Shown here: positions 42,127-50,243 of the stretch, piece by piece
Position numbering within the stretch: position 1 is the first letter of the stretch
How the letters are laid out: each line of letters starts with the position of its first letter
Assembly: GCA_963734685.1 (NCBI GenBank)
Contig: CAVTIC010000007.1
Span: 1-64,000 of the forward strand
Length of the DNA stretch: 64,000 bases
Direction of reading: 5' to 3'
DNA from: JAOUEA01 sp963734685
Lineage (GTDB): Bacteria > Actinomycetota > UBA4738 > HRBIN12
Program-made: the position numbers and the translations under genes
Notes under the pieces: generated by a model
Databases searched by the model: none
What the model saw: only the letters and a program-made list of their open reading frames with translations
Told to the model about the DNA's origin: nothing

Positions 42127-44112
42127 CTACGCCAGGTCGCGGGGGATCGCCCGCTCCCACCGACGACGGAACCGTTCCGCGCCGTCTTCCCGCACGAGCA
42201 GGTCGATCGCCGTGTGGAACGCGTCCGTGTCGCTCTCGATCGTGACGTCGACGCGAGAGACCACCGTCGCCTCGTCCCATCGCATCTCGAACTCGGTCTC
42301 GCCGCTCGCGATCGCGTGCCCCGGATCGATCGTCGACACCGACACGGTGCCGTCGTAGTGGCTGCGCATCGCGGGCACGTCGGGCGTGGCCTCGTCCTCG
42401 AAGGTACTGCCCGCGTTCGCCGACGTGATGCGCGTGAGCGCCTCGTGCGTCACCGACCACCGCACGCCGTCGGCCGGACCGGCATCGTCTCGCTCCCCGG
42501 GGTCGCCGAGGTCGGGGGGCGGGAACCGGGGCCGTTCGGTCACCGGTGAAGGCCCGTCGAGCACCGGCAGCTCGAGCGACGCCGAGGAGCGGTCGACCGT
42601 GAGCGCCAGCGGTGCGGGCGGAGCCCACGAGTTCGGCCAGTCGGTCCCGGCCAGGTCGAGCCGCACCCGGTGGCCGGGCTCGAACGTCCACGAGGTCACC
42701 TCGAGCACCAACTCCACGTCGACGGGCTCGCCCGGCACGAGCGGTGCCGGTTGCTCACGCGAGTCGCGGTGGGTGAGGTTCAGCATGCCGCGTGCGACCA
42801 ACGACGAGGTGCCGTCGGGGAAGACGTCGCAGAGCTTGGCCGAGAGGAACGCCACGGGCGCGGTCGAGGTCACTCGCGCCCGCAGCCGCGCGTGGCCCAG
42901 GATCTCGAGCTCCCCTTCGAGGGGGTCCCACGTATAGGTGAGTGAGTGCAGTTCGTCGGGGCGCTGGTCGTCGGGCTGGCCCCAGGGCAGCACGCCCGCG
43001 CACGAGATCCAGGCGGTGTGGCCGACGTCGCCGCGCACGTCGAGCTCGTCGTGGCCACCGCCGGGCCGGTTTGCCTCGGCGGTGACGAGTGGCCACGCGC
43101 TGGGCGAAAGGCGCTCGGCGGGCCAAGTCGGCTCGTACCGCCACTCGCCTCGCACCTCGGCGCGGTCGGGAGCGGGCAGCGTCGAGCGCTGCGCGAAGAG
43201 TGCGATCGGCGGCTCTCGATCGATGCCGTTGTCGACGCCCTTCAGCCACCGGTCCCACCACCGGATGTGCTCGGGGATCAGGTCGTGGTTCGGCCCGGGC
43301 AGCGATGTGTCGGTCGCCGCGTGGGCCCACGGGCCGATCACGAGGCGTTTCGGACACCGAAGCCGCTCGAAGGCGCGCAGCGAGTTGTTCCGGTAGCCGT
43401 CGGCCCAGCCGGCGACGATCATCGTCGGGCACTCGATCGCCTCGTAGTCCACGAACAGGGAGCCGGCCTTCCAGTAGTCGTCGAGCCGCTGGTGCTCGAG
43501 CCACGTCAGCACCCAGGGCTCGGTGCCGTCGAGACGGCGGGCCCACTCCTCGCGCCAGCCGTCGCCGTAGACCGAGGGCACGGGAGGCAAGGCGTTCATC
43601 GCGACCATGTAGGTGGGGTAGTCGATCTGGTCGAGCTGCTTCACCACGCCGCCGTAGTAGTGCACGTCGTCGCCGTAGCGGTCGTCGGTCGCGTAGATCG
43701 GGATGATGGCCTTCAGCGCGGGAGGGCGTTCCATCGCGAGCTGGATGCTGTTGAACCCGGAGTAGGAGTATCCGTACATGCCGACCGCGCCGAGTGACCA
43801 CTGCTGCGTGGCGAGCCAGTCGATCACCGTCATCAGATCGGTGCGCTCGACGGCCGGATACTCGTCGGTCGCGACCCCCTCGCTCGAGCCCGTACCGCGA
43901 ACGTCGACGCGGCAGACCACGAAGCCCGCCTCGGCGAGCCGCCGGTACTCGCTGCGCGAATGGCCCGTCACGTCGTCCTTGCGGTAGGGCAGGGCCTCGA
44001 GCACCGCCGGCCATGGACCCGGGGATCGATCGGCACCGCCGGGCATGTACAGCGTGGCGGCGAGACGCACGCCATCGGTCATCTCGATGGAGACGTGTTC
44101 CCTCGTCGTCAT
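42127..44112 (-). CDS. CocE/NonD (X-Pro dipeptidyl-peptidase) alpha/beta-hydrolase
   Basis: 661 aa. The alpha/beta-hydrolase core has VLEALPYRKDDV, VCRVDVRGTGSSEGV, the nucleophile elbow MYGYSYSGFNSIQLA (Ser in GYSYSG), MIVAGWADGYRNNSL with the Asp region and IGPWAHAATD with the catalytic His. The C-terminal jelly-roll PepX_C domain runs from about 350 (LSPSAWPL). Family members cleave X-Pro dipeptides or acylated substrates such as glutaryl-antibiotics or cocaine. No signal peptide. Leaderless: TACCCT at 44120-44125 is 7 nt from ATG 44112. Confidence 0.88.
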   Translation of the reverse strand: MTTREHVSIEMTDGVRLAATLYMPGGADRSPGPWPAVLEALPYRKDDVTGHSRSEYRRLAEAGFVVCRVDVRGTGSSEGVATDEYPAVERTDLMTVIDWLATQQWSLGAVGMYGYSYSGFNSIQLAMERPPALKAIIPIYATDDRYGDDVHYYGGVVKQLDQIDYPTYMVAMNALPPVPSVYGDGWREEWARRLDGTEPWVLTWLEHQRLDDYWKAGSLFVDYEAIECPTMIVAGWADGYRNNSLRAFERLRCPKRLVIGPWAHAATDTSLPGPNHDLIPEHIRWWDRWLKGVDNGIDREPPIALFAQRSTLPAPDRAEVRGEWRYEPTWPAERLSPSAWPLVTAEANRPGGGHDELDVRGDVGHTAWISCAGVLPWGQPDDQRPDELHSLTYTWDPLEGELEILGHARLRARVTSTAPVAFLSAKLCDVFPDGTSSLVARGMLNLTHRDSREQPAPLVPGEPVDVELVLEVTSWTFEPGHRVRLDLAGTDWPNSWAPPAPLALTVDRSSASLELPVLDGPSPVTERPRFPPPDLGDPGERDDAGPADGVRWSVTHEALTRITSANAGSTFEDEATPDVPAMRSHYDGTVSVSTIDPGHAIASGETEFEMRWDEATVVSRVDVTIESDTDAFHTAIDLLVREDGAERFRRRWERAIPRDLA

Positions 44113-44119
44113 GGCGGCG

Positions 44120-44125
44120 AGGGTA
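44120..44125 (-). promoter_or_regulatory. -10 box of a leaderless promoter for the CocE-like gene
   Basis: On the minus strand TACCCT precedes ATG 44112 by 7 nt, with no Shine-Dalgarno. The same hexamer and distance occurs in front of the pmt gene. Confidence 0.45.
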
Positions 44126-44178
44126 CCGATGAAGCGAGGGCACGGCGTGTGCACGCCCTCGTCCCGCGCGACCGGCGG

Positions 44179-45747
44179 TCAGGTCCAGCCGCGGAACCAG
44201 ACGCGGGCCTTCCACATCGTGTCGCTGATGCGGCTCGCGGTGAGGATGGGCCACATCCACAGGAACAGCCCGACGGCCGCGGCGAAGTAGCCCCACACGA
44301 AGGGCAGGTAGGGCTTTCGCCTCGAGACGGCGAGGTCACCGGTGTCCGGGTCGGTCGCGACCTCACCGGTGGCATGGTCTCGGATCACGAGGTGCGCGGC
44401 GGCCAGGTCGCGCATCGTGTACACGGCGGCGAGCGCCAGGAAGGGCGTGAGCGGCAGGGCGTAGAAGAAGAACTGCGGACGTGCGACGAGGAACCACGGC
44501 AGGTACAGGCCCGCGAAGGCGACCACGATGAAGCCGGGCTTCCAGTCGCGTTTGCGCCACCACGCCCACGCGCAGTACGGGATCGTCCACATCGTGCCCC
44601 AGAACAGCACTGGGTTCCCGATCGCGAGGATCTGGCGGATGTCGGGACCGAGATCCTCGACGAAGTAGCTCACGGGTCGCAGCATCGGGATCCACGTCCA
44701 CGCCTTCGAGTAGTAGATGTGCGTCGGCGTGTAGGTGTTCGTGTCCGGGTCCAGCGCCGTGGCACGCAGGTTCCGGTGGTACTCCCACATGTCGCGGTGC
44801 TGCTCGATCCAGGCGGACAGGCTCGGGCCGTAGTGCACGAACCAGGGGATCCAGGTCAGCGCGTAGACGGCGAATGGCACGAGCGCGAACGCCACGACGA
44901 TGCCGAGGGACTCGAGCCCGAGCGTCCTTACGAAGGCGCGGCCCCGGCTCGTGGCGCCCCGATGGCGCCGCGTCGTCTCCCAGAGGTAGGCGAGCAGCAC
45001 CGCCGCCGGGATCGCCATCGCGCCCGACCACTTCACCGCCGCCCCGGCACCCAGTGCAGCACCGGCCGCGAATCGCCACGGACGGAAGAACGGTGAGGGG
45101 ACCCCGGCGGGCGCGATCGCCTCGGCTTCAGGCTCCGGGTCCGCTTCGGTCTCAGTGTCCGCTTGGGTCTCCGGCTCCGCTTCAGGCGGCGTGTCCTCCT
45201 CTGTCGGTGTGCGTCGATCGATCCATCGGCGATCGAGCACCAGGCACAGGAACCCGAGAGCGACCCAGAAGGCCAGGTGGATGTCGAGGAGCGCGACCCG
45301 GGAGTGCACCACGTTGAGGCAGTCGACCGCGATCAGGAGCCCGGTGGCGAACGTCCACACGGGACGGCCGAACAGCACCTGCGCGATCAAGGCGGCGATC
45401 ACCGCCACGCCGATGCCCGCGAGCACCGACGTGAAGCGCCATCCGAAAGCGTCCATCGTGAAGGCGGCGATGCCGAGTCCTATCGTGAGCTTGCCGAGCG
45501 GCGGGTGCACCCAGGAGCCGACGTCCCACTCGTTGTCGCGCCAATACCTCTCGTCGCCGGGCTCGATGCGGCAGACGCGGTCGGAGTCGCCGGTGACCTG
45601 GATGCAGCCTGCCTTCGCGTAGTAGAGCTCGTCGAAGACGAGCTCGGCGGGGTCGTCGACCGCTGCGAATCGGATGATGCCGGCGATCGCCGCGACCGCG
45701 AGTACGGCCACCACCGGTCGGTTCAGGCGCTGCATCACGGCCGACAT
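44179..45747 (-). CDS. pmt: Protein O-mannosyltransferase (dolichyl-phosphate-mannose type)
   Basis: 522 aa polytopic GT39 enzyme. The first luminal loop contains VFDELYYAK and GSWVHPPLGKLTIGLG, with the catalytic DE pair in the Asp-Glu motif; KWSGAMAIPAAVLLAYLWE and YYSKAWTWIPMLRPVSYF are further conserved blocks, and a long Glu/Thr/Pro-rich loop (about 195-230) is unusual. It attaches mannose to secreted proteins via Sec. Position divergent from rsmI is the classical actinobacterial arrangement. TACCCT 7 nt ahead of the ATG indicates a leaderless transcript. Confidence 0.92.
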   Translation of the reverse strand: MSAVMQRLNRPVVAVLAVAAIAGIIRFAAVDDPAELVFDELYYAKAGCIQVTGDSDRVCRIEPGDERYWRDNEWDVGSWVHPPLGKLTIGLGIAAFTMDAFGWRFTSVLAGIGVAVIAALIAQVLFGRPVWTFATGLLIAVDCLNVVHSRVALLDIHLAFWVALGFLCLVLDRRWIDRRTPTEEDTPPEAEPETQADTETEADPEPEAEAIAPAGVPSPFFRPWRFAAGAALGAGAAVKWSGAMAIPAAVLLAYLWETTRRHRGATSRGRAFVRTLGLESLGIVVAFALVPFAVYALTWIPWFVHYGPSLSAWIEQHRDMWEYHRNLRATALDPDTNTYTPTHIYYSKAWTWIPMLRPVSYFVEDLGPDIRQILAIGNPVLFWGTMWTIPYCAWAWWRKRDWKPGFIVVAFAGLYLPWFLVARPQFFFYALPLTPFLALAAVYTMRDLAAAHLVIRDHATGEVATDPDTGDLAVSRRKPYLPFVWGYFAAAVGLFLWMWPILTASRISDTMWKARVWFRGWT

Positions 45748-45752
45748 CGGCG

Positions 45753-46187
45753 TCAGGGTACCGGCCGGTCCTTCACGCGGTACACGAACTGGCACCCCTG
45801 GAACTCATCGGTGATCGAGGCCGTCTTGGTGTCGACCATCCCGGTCGCGAGCCCGTGCTGCTGCACGACGCCGAACGACAGGTCGGTCTCGACCTTCGAG
45901 GCCTTCTTCGGCCATGCCACCCAGAGTCGCCCCGCCGGCTGGAGCGTCGCCGCGAGCGAGGCGAACCGGCGTTCGAGCACCCGGCGCTCCGTCGTGAACA
46001 GCACGATCACGTCGATGGCCTTCGTGGCTCGCGAGAGGAAGTCCACTTCCGGCGGCATGGGTGCCTGGGCCACGAGCAGATCGCAGAGCCCCGCCGGCCC
46101 ACCGATCACCACGACCCGCGACCCCTGCCGGATGCCGAGCTTCTTCCAGAGCGGGGTGGCCGAGTAGTCCTTGTGTCCCTCCGCCAT
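45753..46187 (-). CDS. DUF3052-family protein
   Basis: 144 aa. YSATPLWKKLGIRQGSRVVV and LWVAWPKKASKVETDLSF with FQGCQFVYR are the conserved blocks of DUF3052, a mostly actinobacterial family of unknown role with a Rossmann-like core. It lies in front of the pmt gene and divergent to rsmI. The ATG at 46187 follows GGAGG at about 6-8 nt. It is probably soluble; VVVIGGPAGLCDLLVAQ suggests a nucleotide-binding loop. Confidence 0.8.
   Translation of the reverse strand: MAEGHKDYSATPLWKKLGIRQGSRVVVIGGPAGLCDLLVAQAPMPPEVDFLSRATKAIDVIVLFTTERRVLERRFASLAATLQPAGRLWVAWPKKASKVETDLSFGVVQQHGLATGMVDTKTASITDEFQGCQFVYRVKDRPVP
45755..45760 (-). promoter_or_regulatory. -10 box of a leaderless promoter for pmt
   Basis: TACCCT on the minus strand, 7 nt before ATG 45747, located in the last codons of the DUF3052 gene upstream. 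Confidence 0.4.
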
Positions 46188-46251
46188 CGCCGCCTCCAGT
46201 GGTGGGCTTCCGCCCGTGGGCGGCCGGGGCACATCGTGTCACCCTGGAACC

Positions 46252-47073
46252 ATGGCAGGCACCCTCTGGCTCGTGGCGACCCCGATCGGGAACCTGGGCG
46301 ACCTGTCGGCCCGGGCTCGGGAGGTGCTCGGCCGGGCCGACCTGGTCGCGTGCGAGGACACCCGGCGCACCGGCCGTCTGCTGGCCGGCCTCAAGATCAA
46401 GGTGCCGATGCTCTCCTACTTCGAAGGCAACGAGCGGGAGCGTCTCGGCGAGCTGCTCCGGCACCTCGACGACGGCGAGGACGTTGCCCTCGTCACCGAC
46501 GGGGGGATGCCGGCGGTCTCCGACCCGGGGTACCGGCTCGTGACCGCCTGTCTCGAGGCGGATGTCGACGTGCGTGTGGTGCCCGGCCCCTCGGCCGCCA
46601 TCGCTGCGCTCGTCGTCTCGGGCCTCCCGACCGACCGGTTCGTGTTCGAAGGGTTCCTCCCGAAGAAGCCCGGCGAGCGCCTCCGGCGGTTGGAGGCGCT
46701 CCGCCACGAGCCGAGGACGATCGTGCTGTTCGAGTCCCCGCTGCGGGTCCAGACGCTGCTGCGCGATGTGCTGGTCGCGATCGGTGACCGGGAGATCTCG
46801 GTCGCGCGGGAGCTCACGAAGCTGCACGAGGAGGTCGTGCGAGGCCGGGTCAGCCAGGTGCTCTCACGACTGGGCGAGTCCGATCTCAAGGGAGAGGTCG
46901 TCGTCGTGATCGGCGGGGAGCGGGTGCGTCCAGCCCCGGACATGAATGGCTGCGTCGACGAGGCTCGCGAACTGATCGCCGGCGGCATGCGCAAGCGCGA
47001 CGCGGCCCACGCGGTGGCCGATCGCTACGGCGTGAGCGCGAACGAGCTCTATCGGGCGTTGCTCGACGACTGA
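46252..47073 (+). CDS. rsmI: 16S rRNA 2'-O-ribose C1402 methyltransferase
   Basis: 273 aa. GTLWLVATPIGNLGDLSARA, CEDTRRTGRLL, VALVTDGGMPAVSDPGYR and VPGPSAAIAALVVSG are the tetrapyrrole-methylase-fold hallmarks of RsmI. The N-terminal region is directly behind a promoter-free gap; ATG 46252 lacks an obvious Shine-Dalgarno. It methylates C1402 in helix 44 of 16S rRNA using SAM. Divergent pmt/DUF3052 partners support identity. Confidence 0.95.
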   Translation: MAGTLWLVATPIGNLGDLSARAREVLGRADLVACEDTRRTGRLLAGLKIKVPMLSYFEGNERERLGELLRHLDDGEDVALVTDGGMPAVSDPGYRLVTACLEADVDVRVVPGPSAAIAALVVSGLPTDRFVFEGFLPKKPGERLRRLEALRHEPRTIVLFESPLRVQTLLRDVLVAIGDREISVARELTKLHEEVVRGRVSQVLSRLGESDLKGEVVVVIGGERVRPAPDMNGCVDEARELIAGGMRKRDAAHAVADRYGVSANELYRALLDD

Positions 47074-47108
47074 GAGCGCGGCTCCGCTGAGCTCGGCGAG
47101 CCGTGCGA

Positions 47109-47432
47109 CTACGCAGGCGTCATGGGTCGCGAGTGTCGGCGCCTCCGCGTCACGTACCACGTGACGAGAACGGCCACGATCCCCGGAACCAGCCCGATCC
47201 CCAGCACCTCGTCGAATGACAGACCGTCGATGTTCGGCTGCAGTTCTTCCTGGGTCGCCCAGCCGAACCAGACCTCGCTGATGAACAGGCCGCCGACGAA
47301 GTACGCGGCCGACGCGATGAGCCACAGCCAGCGTGTCGTCTTCCTGCCCACGACGAGCTGGGCGATCACACCGAAGCCGAGCGACATGACGATGAGCAAC
47401 CCCAACCCTTGGAGTCCCAGATCCCACTGCAT
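47109..47432 (-). CDS. Small three-helix membrane protein
   Basis: 107 aa with three hydrophobic segments (LQGLGLLIVMSLGFGVIAQLV, WLWLIASAAYFVGGLFI, GLVPGIVAVLVTWYV) and a basic C-terminus RRRRHSRP. AGGAGGTGGGCGCCC gives a good ribosome-binding site for ATG 47432. No family recognised. Divergent from metG, with a 183-bp gap that holds a copy of the 17-bp palindrome. Confidence 0.72.
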   Translation of the reverse strand: MQWDLGLQGLGLLIVMSLGFGVIAQLVVGRKTTRWLWLIASAAYFVGGLFISEVWFGWATQEELQPNIDGLSFDEVLGIGLVPGIVAVLVTWYVTRRRRHSRPMTPA

Positions 47433-47569
47433 GGGCGCCCACCTCCTTCCTGCGGACCGTCAGCCGACCGTCCGCATCGCCCCTCACCTTCAGCGTGGCA
47501 GGATGCGAGCGCGTGCGGTGAGGTCCTTCGGACCTTCATCAGCCGGACGCCCGAGGCAAGGAGGCGTAC

Positions 47570-47586
47570 TAGTCTAGCTCAGACTA
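47570..47586 (+). repeat. 17-bp palindromic element, copy 2
   Basis: TAGTCT-AGCTC-AGACTA, 29 bp before the metG start, in the divergent gap between metG and a small membrane-protein gene. Same arms as copies at 25183 and 63875, a different 5-nt centre. Confidence 0.6.
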
Positions 47587-47615
47587 GCACGGCGAGCCCG
47601 TATCATGACGCGACC

Positions 47616-49157
47616 ATGGGCCGGGGAACGTTCGTCATCACGACGCCGATCTACTACGCGAACGACGTGCCGCACATCGGGCACGCGTACACGGAGGTCG
47701 CGAGCGACTTCATCGCGCGCTACCGGCGCCTGCGCGGCGACGACGTCTTCTACCTGACCGGCACCGACGAGCACGGCCTCAAGGTCGCGCGTGCCGCCGA
47801 AGAGAACGGCGTCACTCCCAAGGAGTGGACCGACTCCCTCGAACCTCGCTGGCGGGAGGTGTGGGAGCGCCTCGACATCAGCTACGACGACTACATCCGC
47901 ACGACCGAGCCCCGACACTACGAGTCGGTCGCGAAGATCCTGCAGGCCGTCTACGACAACGGCCGCGACGACATCTACAAGGGCACCTACGAAGGCCTCT
48001 ACTGCGTGGCGTGCGAGGCGTACTACCTCGAGAGCGACCTGATCGAGGGGAACTGTCCGATCCACGGCCGACCGGTGGAACAGATGCGCGAGGAGAACTA
48101 CTTCTTCCGGCTCTCGGCGTACCGGGACCGGCTGCTCGAGCACTACACGGCGAACCCGAGCGCGATCGAGCCCGGCGTGCGACGCAACGAGGTGCTCAGC
48201 CTGATCGTCGGAGGACTCCAGGACTTCTCGATCAGCCGCACGACGTTCGAGTGGGGTGTGCCGCTGCCGTGGGATCCGGAGCAGGTCACCTACGTCTGGT
48301 TCGACGCGCTCACGAACTACATCACGGCGACCGGCTATGCGAGCGACCCCGAGCGGTTCTCGCGCGAGTGGCCGGCCGACATCCACCTGATCGGCAAGGA
48401 CATCGTCCGCTTCCACGCCGTCTATTGGCCGGCGATGCTGATGGCCGCGGGCGTGGAGCCGCCGACCCAGGTGTGGGCGCACGGCTACCTGCTCGTGGGC
48501 GGGGAGAAGATGTCGAAGACGAAGCTCACGGGCATCCACCCGTTCCAGCTGACCGATCACTTCGGGGTCGACTCCTACCGCTACTACTTCATGCGTGAGA
48601 TCTCGTTCGGCCAAGACGGCAACTTCTCCTGGGAATCGATGACCGAGCGCCACAACGCCGACCTCGCGAACGGCCTGGGGAACCTCGCGAGCCGCGTGCT
48701 CGCGATGGTCGGCAGCTACTTCGACGGCGCGGTGCCCGAGCCGGGCGTGGCAGGGGCCGAGGGCGACCTTCCTACGGTGACCGCGGACGCCCTTCGGCGC
48801 TACGACGAACACATGCTGGCCGTGCAGCTTCAGCCTGCCCTCGTCGCGGTCTGGGACATCGTTGCGCGCGCGAACCACTACCTCGTCGAGAAGGAACCGT
48901 GGAAGCTCGCGAAGGACGACGCCAACCGCGACGAGCTCGCGAGCGTGCTCTACGCCGCCGCCGAGACCCTGCGCATCCTCGCGATCGCGATCGGGCCCAT
49001 CATGCCGGCGGCGGCCGCGAGGCTGTGGGAGCAGCTCGGCCTCGGCCGATCCCTCGGCGACCAGCGTCTTCCCGAGGCCGGTGAGTGGGGAGGGCTCCCG
49101 GTGGGGGTCGAGACGTCCAAGGGTGAGTCGCTCTTCCCCCGTCTCGACGCCGGTTAG
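47616..49157 (+). CDS. metG: Methionyl-tRNA synthetase
   Basis: 513 aa class I synthetase. The HIGH motif is PHIGHAYT, the KMSKS motif GGEKMSKTKL. A zinc-binding CVACEAYY...GNCPIH knuckle is present. The start at ATG 47616 (MGRGTFVITTPIYYAN) is the first codon giving the family start; TATCAT lies 9 nt ahead. It lacks the C-terminal dimerisation (EMAP/Trbp111) extension found in longer MetRS, typical of the short actinobacterial type. First gene of the metG-tatD-wall-protein-ksgA-ispE series. Confidence 0.96.
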   Translation: MGRGTFVITTPIYYANDVPHIGHAYTEVASDFIARYRRLRGDDVFYLTGTDEHGLKVARAAEENGVTPKEWTDSLEPRWREVWERLDISYDDYIRTTEPRHYESVAKILQAVYDNGRDDIYKGTYEGLYCVACEAYYLESDLIEGNCPIHGRPVEQMREENYFFRLSAYRDRLLEHYTANPSAIEPGVRRNEVLSLIVGGLQDFSISRTTFEWGVPLPWDPEQVTYVWFDALTNYITATGYASDPERFSREWPADIHLIGKDIVRFHAVYWPAMLMAAGVEPPTQVWAHGYLLVGGEKMSKTKLTGIHPFQLTDHFGVDSYRYYFMREISFGQDGNFSWESMTERHNADLANGLGNLASRVLAMVGSYFDGAVPEPGVAGAEGDLPTVTADALRRYDEHMLAVQLQPALVAVWDIVARANHYLVEKEPWKLAKDDANRDELASVLYAAAETLRILAIAIGPIMPAAAARLWEQLGLGRSLGDQRLPEAGEWGGLPVGVETSKGESLFPRLDAG

Positions 49158-49278
49158 CTGCCGGGACTCCCGAACCTCGCGCGACGAGGTTTTCCACCCC
49201 CCTGCAGTTCGGGGTGAGGCTTCCGAGAATCATGTTTCACGTGAAGCTCCCCCCATCGACCGCATGTGGAGACCCGTG

Positions 49279-49284
49279 TAGTCT
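49279..49284 (+). promoter_or_regulatory. -10 box of a leaderless promoter for tatD
   Basis: TAGTCT is 8 nt before GTG 49293, without a Shine-Dalgarno. The hexamer is identical to the arm of the 17-bp palindromes, but has no second arm here. Confidence 0.45.
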
Positions 49285-49292
49285 CGGCCCTC

Positions 49293-50087
49293 GTGACCGA
49301 CCGGAACCTTCAACTCCCGGCTGACACCGGGGCCGTCGACACCCATTGCCACCTGTTCCTCCTCGACCTGGAACCTGCAGATGTGGTCGAGACTGCGAAG
49401 GCCGCCGGCGTCGACCGCCTGATCTGCGTCGGGGTGGACCCCGAGACGAGCGCCAGGTCGGCCGAGTACGCCGACTCGCTCGAGGGTGTGTTCGCCACGG
49501 CCGGCATGCATCCGCACGACGCCTCGGCCTTCGACGCGGCCGCGGCAGCGCGCATCGAGGAACTGCTCGGCGACCCCCGTGTCGTCGCCGTGGGGGAGTG
49601 CGGGCTCGACTACTTCCGCATGCACTCGACTCAGGCCGACCAGATCCGCGCGCTCCGCACCCACATCGCGTGGTCGAACGAGACGGGCAAGCCGATGGTC
49701 GTGCACGTGCGCGACGCGTGGACCGACGTGCTTCGAGTGCTCGATGAGGGTTCGGCAGAGCACGTCGTGATCCATTGCTTCTCGGGTGATGCGGACATCG
49801 CTCGCGAGTGTGCGGCACGCGGTTACCACACGAGCTTCGCGGGCAACGTGACGTACCCGAGGAACGAGCATCTGCGCCAGGCCGCTGCGGCGCTGCCGAT
49901 CGACCGACTGTTGGCCGAGACCGACTCGCCGTTCCTCGCACCGCAGAAGAAGCGCGGCTCCGACAATCATCCGGCCAACGTGATGCTCACGCTCGCCGAG
50001 CTCGCTCGCGTGCGGGGGGACGATGTGGAAAAGCTCGTCGTCGCGACGGCGGAGAATTCACGCGCCGCGTTCCCCGGGCTGCGATAG
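49293..50087 (+). CDS. tatD: TatD-family metal-dependent DNase/hydrolase
   Basis: 264 aa. DTHCHL (metal-binding HxH), GECGLDYFRMHS (catalytic Glu), MVVHVRDA, HCFSGDADIA and LLAETDSPFLAP (Asp) complete the TatD metal site. It is a 3'-5' exonuclease-like hydrolase acting on DNA and possibly D-aminoacyl-tRNA. GTG 49293 is chosen because of the leaderless -10. Upstream GTG 49266 would add nine residues of no clear role. The order metG-tatD-wall protein-ksgA-ispE is the actinobacterial norm. Confidence 0.94.
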   Translation: MTDRNLQLPADTGAVDTHCHLFLLDLEPADVVETAKAAGVDRLICVGVDPETSARSAEYADSLEGVFATAGMHPHDASAFDAAAAARIEELLGDPRVVAVGECGLDYFRMHSTQADQIRALRTHIAWSNETGKPMVVHVRDAWTDVLRVLDEGSAEHVVIHCFSGDADIARECAARGYHTSFAGNVTYPRNEHLRQAAAALPIDRLLAETDSPFLAPQKKRGSDNHPANVMLTLAELARVRGDDVEKLVVATAENSRAAFPGLR

Positions 50088-50102
50088 TGGACCCGAGTAC
50101 GA

Positions 50103-50118
50103 CCGAACATACGTTCGA
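50103..50118 (+). promoter_or_regulatory. LexA-like SOS box
   Basis: CCGAACATACGTTCGA matches the actinobacterial LexA consensus TCGAAC-N4-GTTCGA at 11 of 12 fixed positions. It lies just before a candidate promoter (50127-50156) that serves the RlpA-like gene, 16 bp after the end of tatD. Confidence 0.5.
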
Positions 50119-50126
50119 CCTCAAGG

Positions 50127-50156
50127 TTGCAGTGAGGGTTGAGGGTTTGTTACGGT
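50127..50156 (+). promoter_or_regulatory. Promoter of the RlpA-like wall protein gene
   Basis: TTGCAG (50127-50132), 18-bp spacer, TACGGT (50151-50156). Expected transcript start near 50163, giving an 80-nt leader. No ydaO-type c-di-AMP riboswitch was recognised in that leader. Confidence 0.45.
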
Positions 50157-50243
50157 GCGCTTCCATATCCGAAGGCTTCGGTCCGGCCGAGCCGCTTCCC
50201 CACGAAGCCTTCCTCGAGTTGGCGTCAGCCAGTGGGAGGAAGG

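Noticed and set aside
50157..50243. A c-di-AMP (ydaO) or other riboswitch in the leader of the wall protein gene.
   Set aside because: No conserved riboswitch core was recognised in the roughly 80-nt leader.
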